Assembly: GCF_001693385.1 (NCBI RefSeq)
Contig: NZ_CP016428.1
Location: 3,162,001 to 3,226,000, forward strand
DNA: 64,000 nucleotides
Direction of reading: 5' to 3'
Source of the DNA: Bradyrhizobium icense
GTDB taxonomy: Bacteria > Pseudomonadota > Alphaproteobacteria > Rhizobiales > Xanthobacteraceae
The notes under the pieces are model-generated. The model was not told the origin of the DNA. It ran no database searches and saw only the letters and a list, made by a program, of their open reading frames with translations. Shown here one piece after another: positions 63,460 to 64,000 of this stretch (positions are counted from its first letter, which is position 1; each line of letters opens with the position of its first letter). The translations under genes and the position numbers were made by a program.

Positions 63460-63760
63460 GGACCCAACCCCGTAGGGCAGCTTTCCGCGCTGACGATAAA
63501 AGTTGCCAGTGATCGTAGTGATGCGCTGATGCCTGCCGATCCACGCCGTCGCCGCGAGGCTTTGCAATGGCTGTTCGCGGCGTTCAATTCGGTCGAATGG
63601 TAACGGCAATTGCGCCGACCGTGCATCTAATTCTCACCCGACGCGGGTGACGGATGGGCGATGGGTGATCGATCGGGGCCAAAGGGTGCTGTGCGAATGC
63701 GCGAATTTCAGTAATAATTTCAAGTTGATTTGCCCGGCAGTCACGCGCGGAAAAATAAAG
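63460..63760. other. Intergenic region, no gene supported
   Basis: About 300 bases after marR. A 24-codon frame at 63530-63604 (MPADPRRRREALQWLFAAF…) has no ribosome-binding site and may be a gene-end fragment or chance. The rest shows no recognisable content. Confidence 0.5.
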
Positions 63761-64000
63761 CGCTTCTCAGCAAACCCAAATCACCCTTACAACTCCGGCC
63801 ATCCCGTCCCGAGAAGAGGGGCGTTGGCCATCGTCACGAACGTTGGGGCGGGTTGCGGTGGACGCGGCAGCGTCGGGGCGCGAGAGCCGTTCGCAGGGCG
63901 GTTTTACCGTGAGCGAACACAGCGCGCAGGACGTACGGCGCTTAAACGCCTCCGCCAGAATTTTGGCCGGCACGCACTTGGCTGGTCGGAATCTCTGGCG
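63761..64000. repeat. Start of a long dispersed non-coding repeat (cut by window edge)
   Basis: The stretch beginning CGCTTCTCAGCAAACCCAAA, with later TCGTCACGAACGTTGGGGCG and GGTGGACGCGGCAGCG, matches my memory of a long repeat found many times in Bradyrhizobium genomes and often mis-annotated as small Arg-rich ORFs. Open frames here (for example 63730-63912) should therefore not be taken as genes. The identification is from recall and could not be checked. Confidence 0.5.

Noticed and set aside
63730..63912. 60-residue Arg-rich frame near the right edge
   Set aside because: Lies in what looks like a dispersed non-coding repeat that is often mis-annotated.
1..64000. CRISPR arrays, rRNA, tRNA or complete insertion sequences
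   Set aside because: No regularly spaced direct repeats, no recognisable cloverleaf or rRNA sequence, and no transposase frame was found on reading both strands.

Overview
The window looks like chromosomal DNA of a high-GC alphaproteobacterium, most probably a Bradyrhizobium / Rhodopseudomonas relative (Nitrobacteraceae). The reasons are a complete set of genes for loading a very-long-chain fatty acid onto lipid A (acpXL, fabZXL, two fabFXL, lpxXL), short psd next to pssA, tandem kup genes, many solute-binding-protein transporters, and several dispersed palindromic repeats that I recognise from that group. Species assignment is an inference. No tRNA, rRNA, CRISPR array, complete insertion sequence or phage block was seen.

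Layout. 0-9.3 kb is core metabolism: the 3' part of cysS, a 37-residue membrane protein, a GNAT acetyltransferase, citramalate synthase cimA, a VOC protein, a LOG-type nucleotide hydrolase, an Atm1-like ABC exporter, psd-pssA for phosphatidylethanolamine, and a RraA-like protein followed by a relic of a solute-binding protein. 9.6-15.4 kb holds a MotA/MotB-like stator pair and two kup potassium transporters. 15.5-24.9 kb looks accessory: an AraC regulator broken by a one-base frameshift, a Baeyer-Villiger monooxygenase with a serine esterase beside it, a tctCBA carboxylate transporter, a MAPEG protein, an NDUFA9-like protein and a small cysteine-rich protein.

25.4-34.5 kb is a catabolic uptake module: a Tat-exported amidohydrolase, an AMP-forming acyl-CoA ligase and a full LivGHMKF-type ABC transporter. 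34.5-38.6 kb carries envelope proteins: an unknown exported 390-residue protein with a possible muramidase-like motif, a zinc N-acetylmuramoyl-L-alanine amidase, and a SGNH/DUF459 protein in which both the nucleophile serine and the catalytic histidine positions are altered. 38.7-43.5 kb is a periplasmic PQQ alcohol dehydrogenase module (dehydrogenase with the Asp-x-Asp lanthanide signature, cytochrome c, XoxJ-like binding protein) with an upstream Tat-exported binding protein; a divergent orphan histidine kinase lies next to it.

45.9-52.8 kb is sparse and rich in small or exported proteins, including a second beta-lactamase-fold hydrolase, a cyclic-nucleotide-binding protein, an L,D-transpeptidase lipoprotein and an exported vanadium-haloperoxidase-like protein with an altered second motif. 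52.8-56.2 kb holds GNAT, rhodanese, a class I aminotransferase, a PotF-like polyamine-binding protein and a second 37-residue membrane protein. 56.3-60.6 kb is the lipid A long-chain acyl cluster on the minus strand. 60.9-63.5 kb is a phenol-hydroxylase-type flavoprotein divergent from a MarR regulator with two tandem palindromic operators between them. The last 240 bases look like the start of a long dispersed repeat cut by the window edge.

The observations most worth following are: the lanthanide-type dehydrogenase that lacks the usual adjacent cysteines and has a 13-bp hairpin before its cytochrome gene; the apparent SGNH pseudoenzyme; the ketosynthase of the lipid A cluster without its first catalytic histidine; the altered haloperoxidase; the unknown exported protein coupled to the liv operon; and the broken AraC gene at the BVMO locus. 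I do not see a clearly new multi-gene defence or mobile system.
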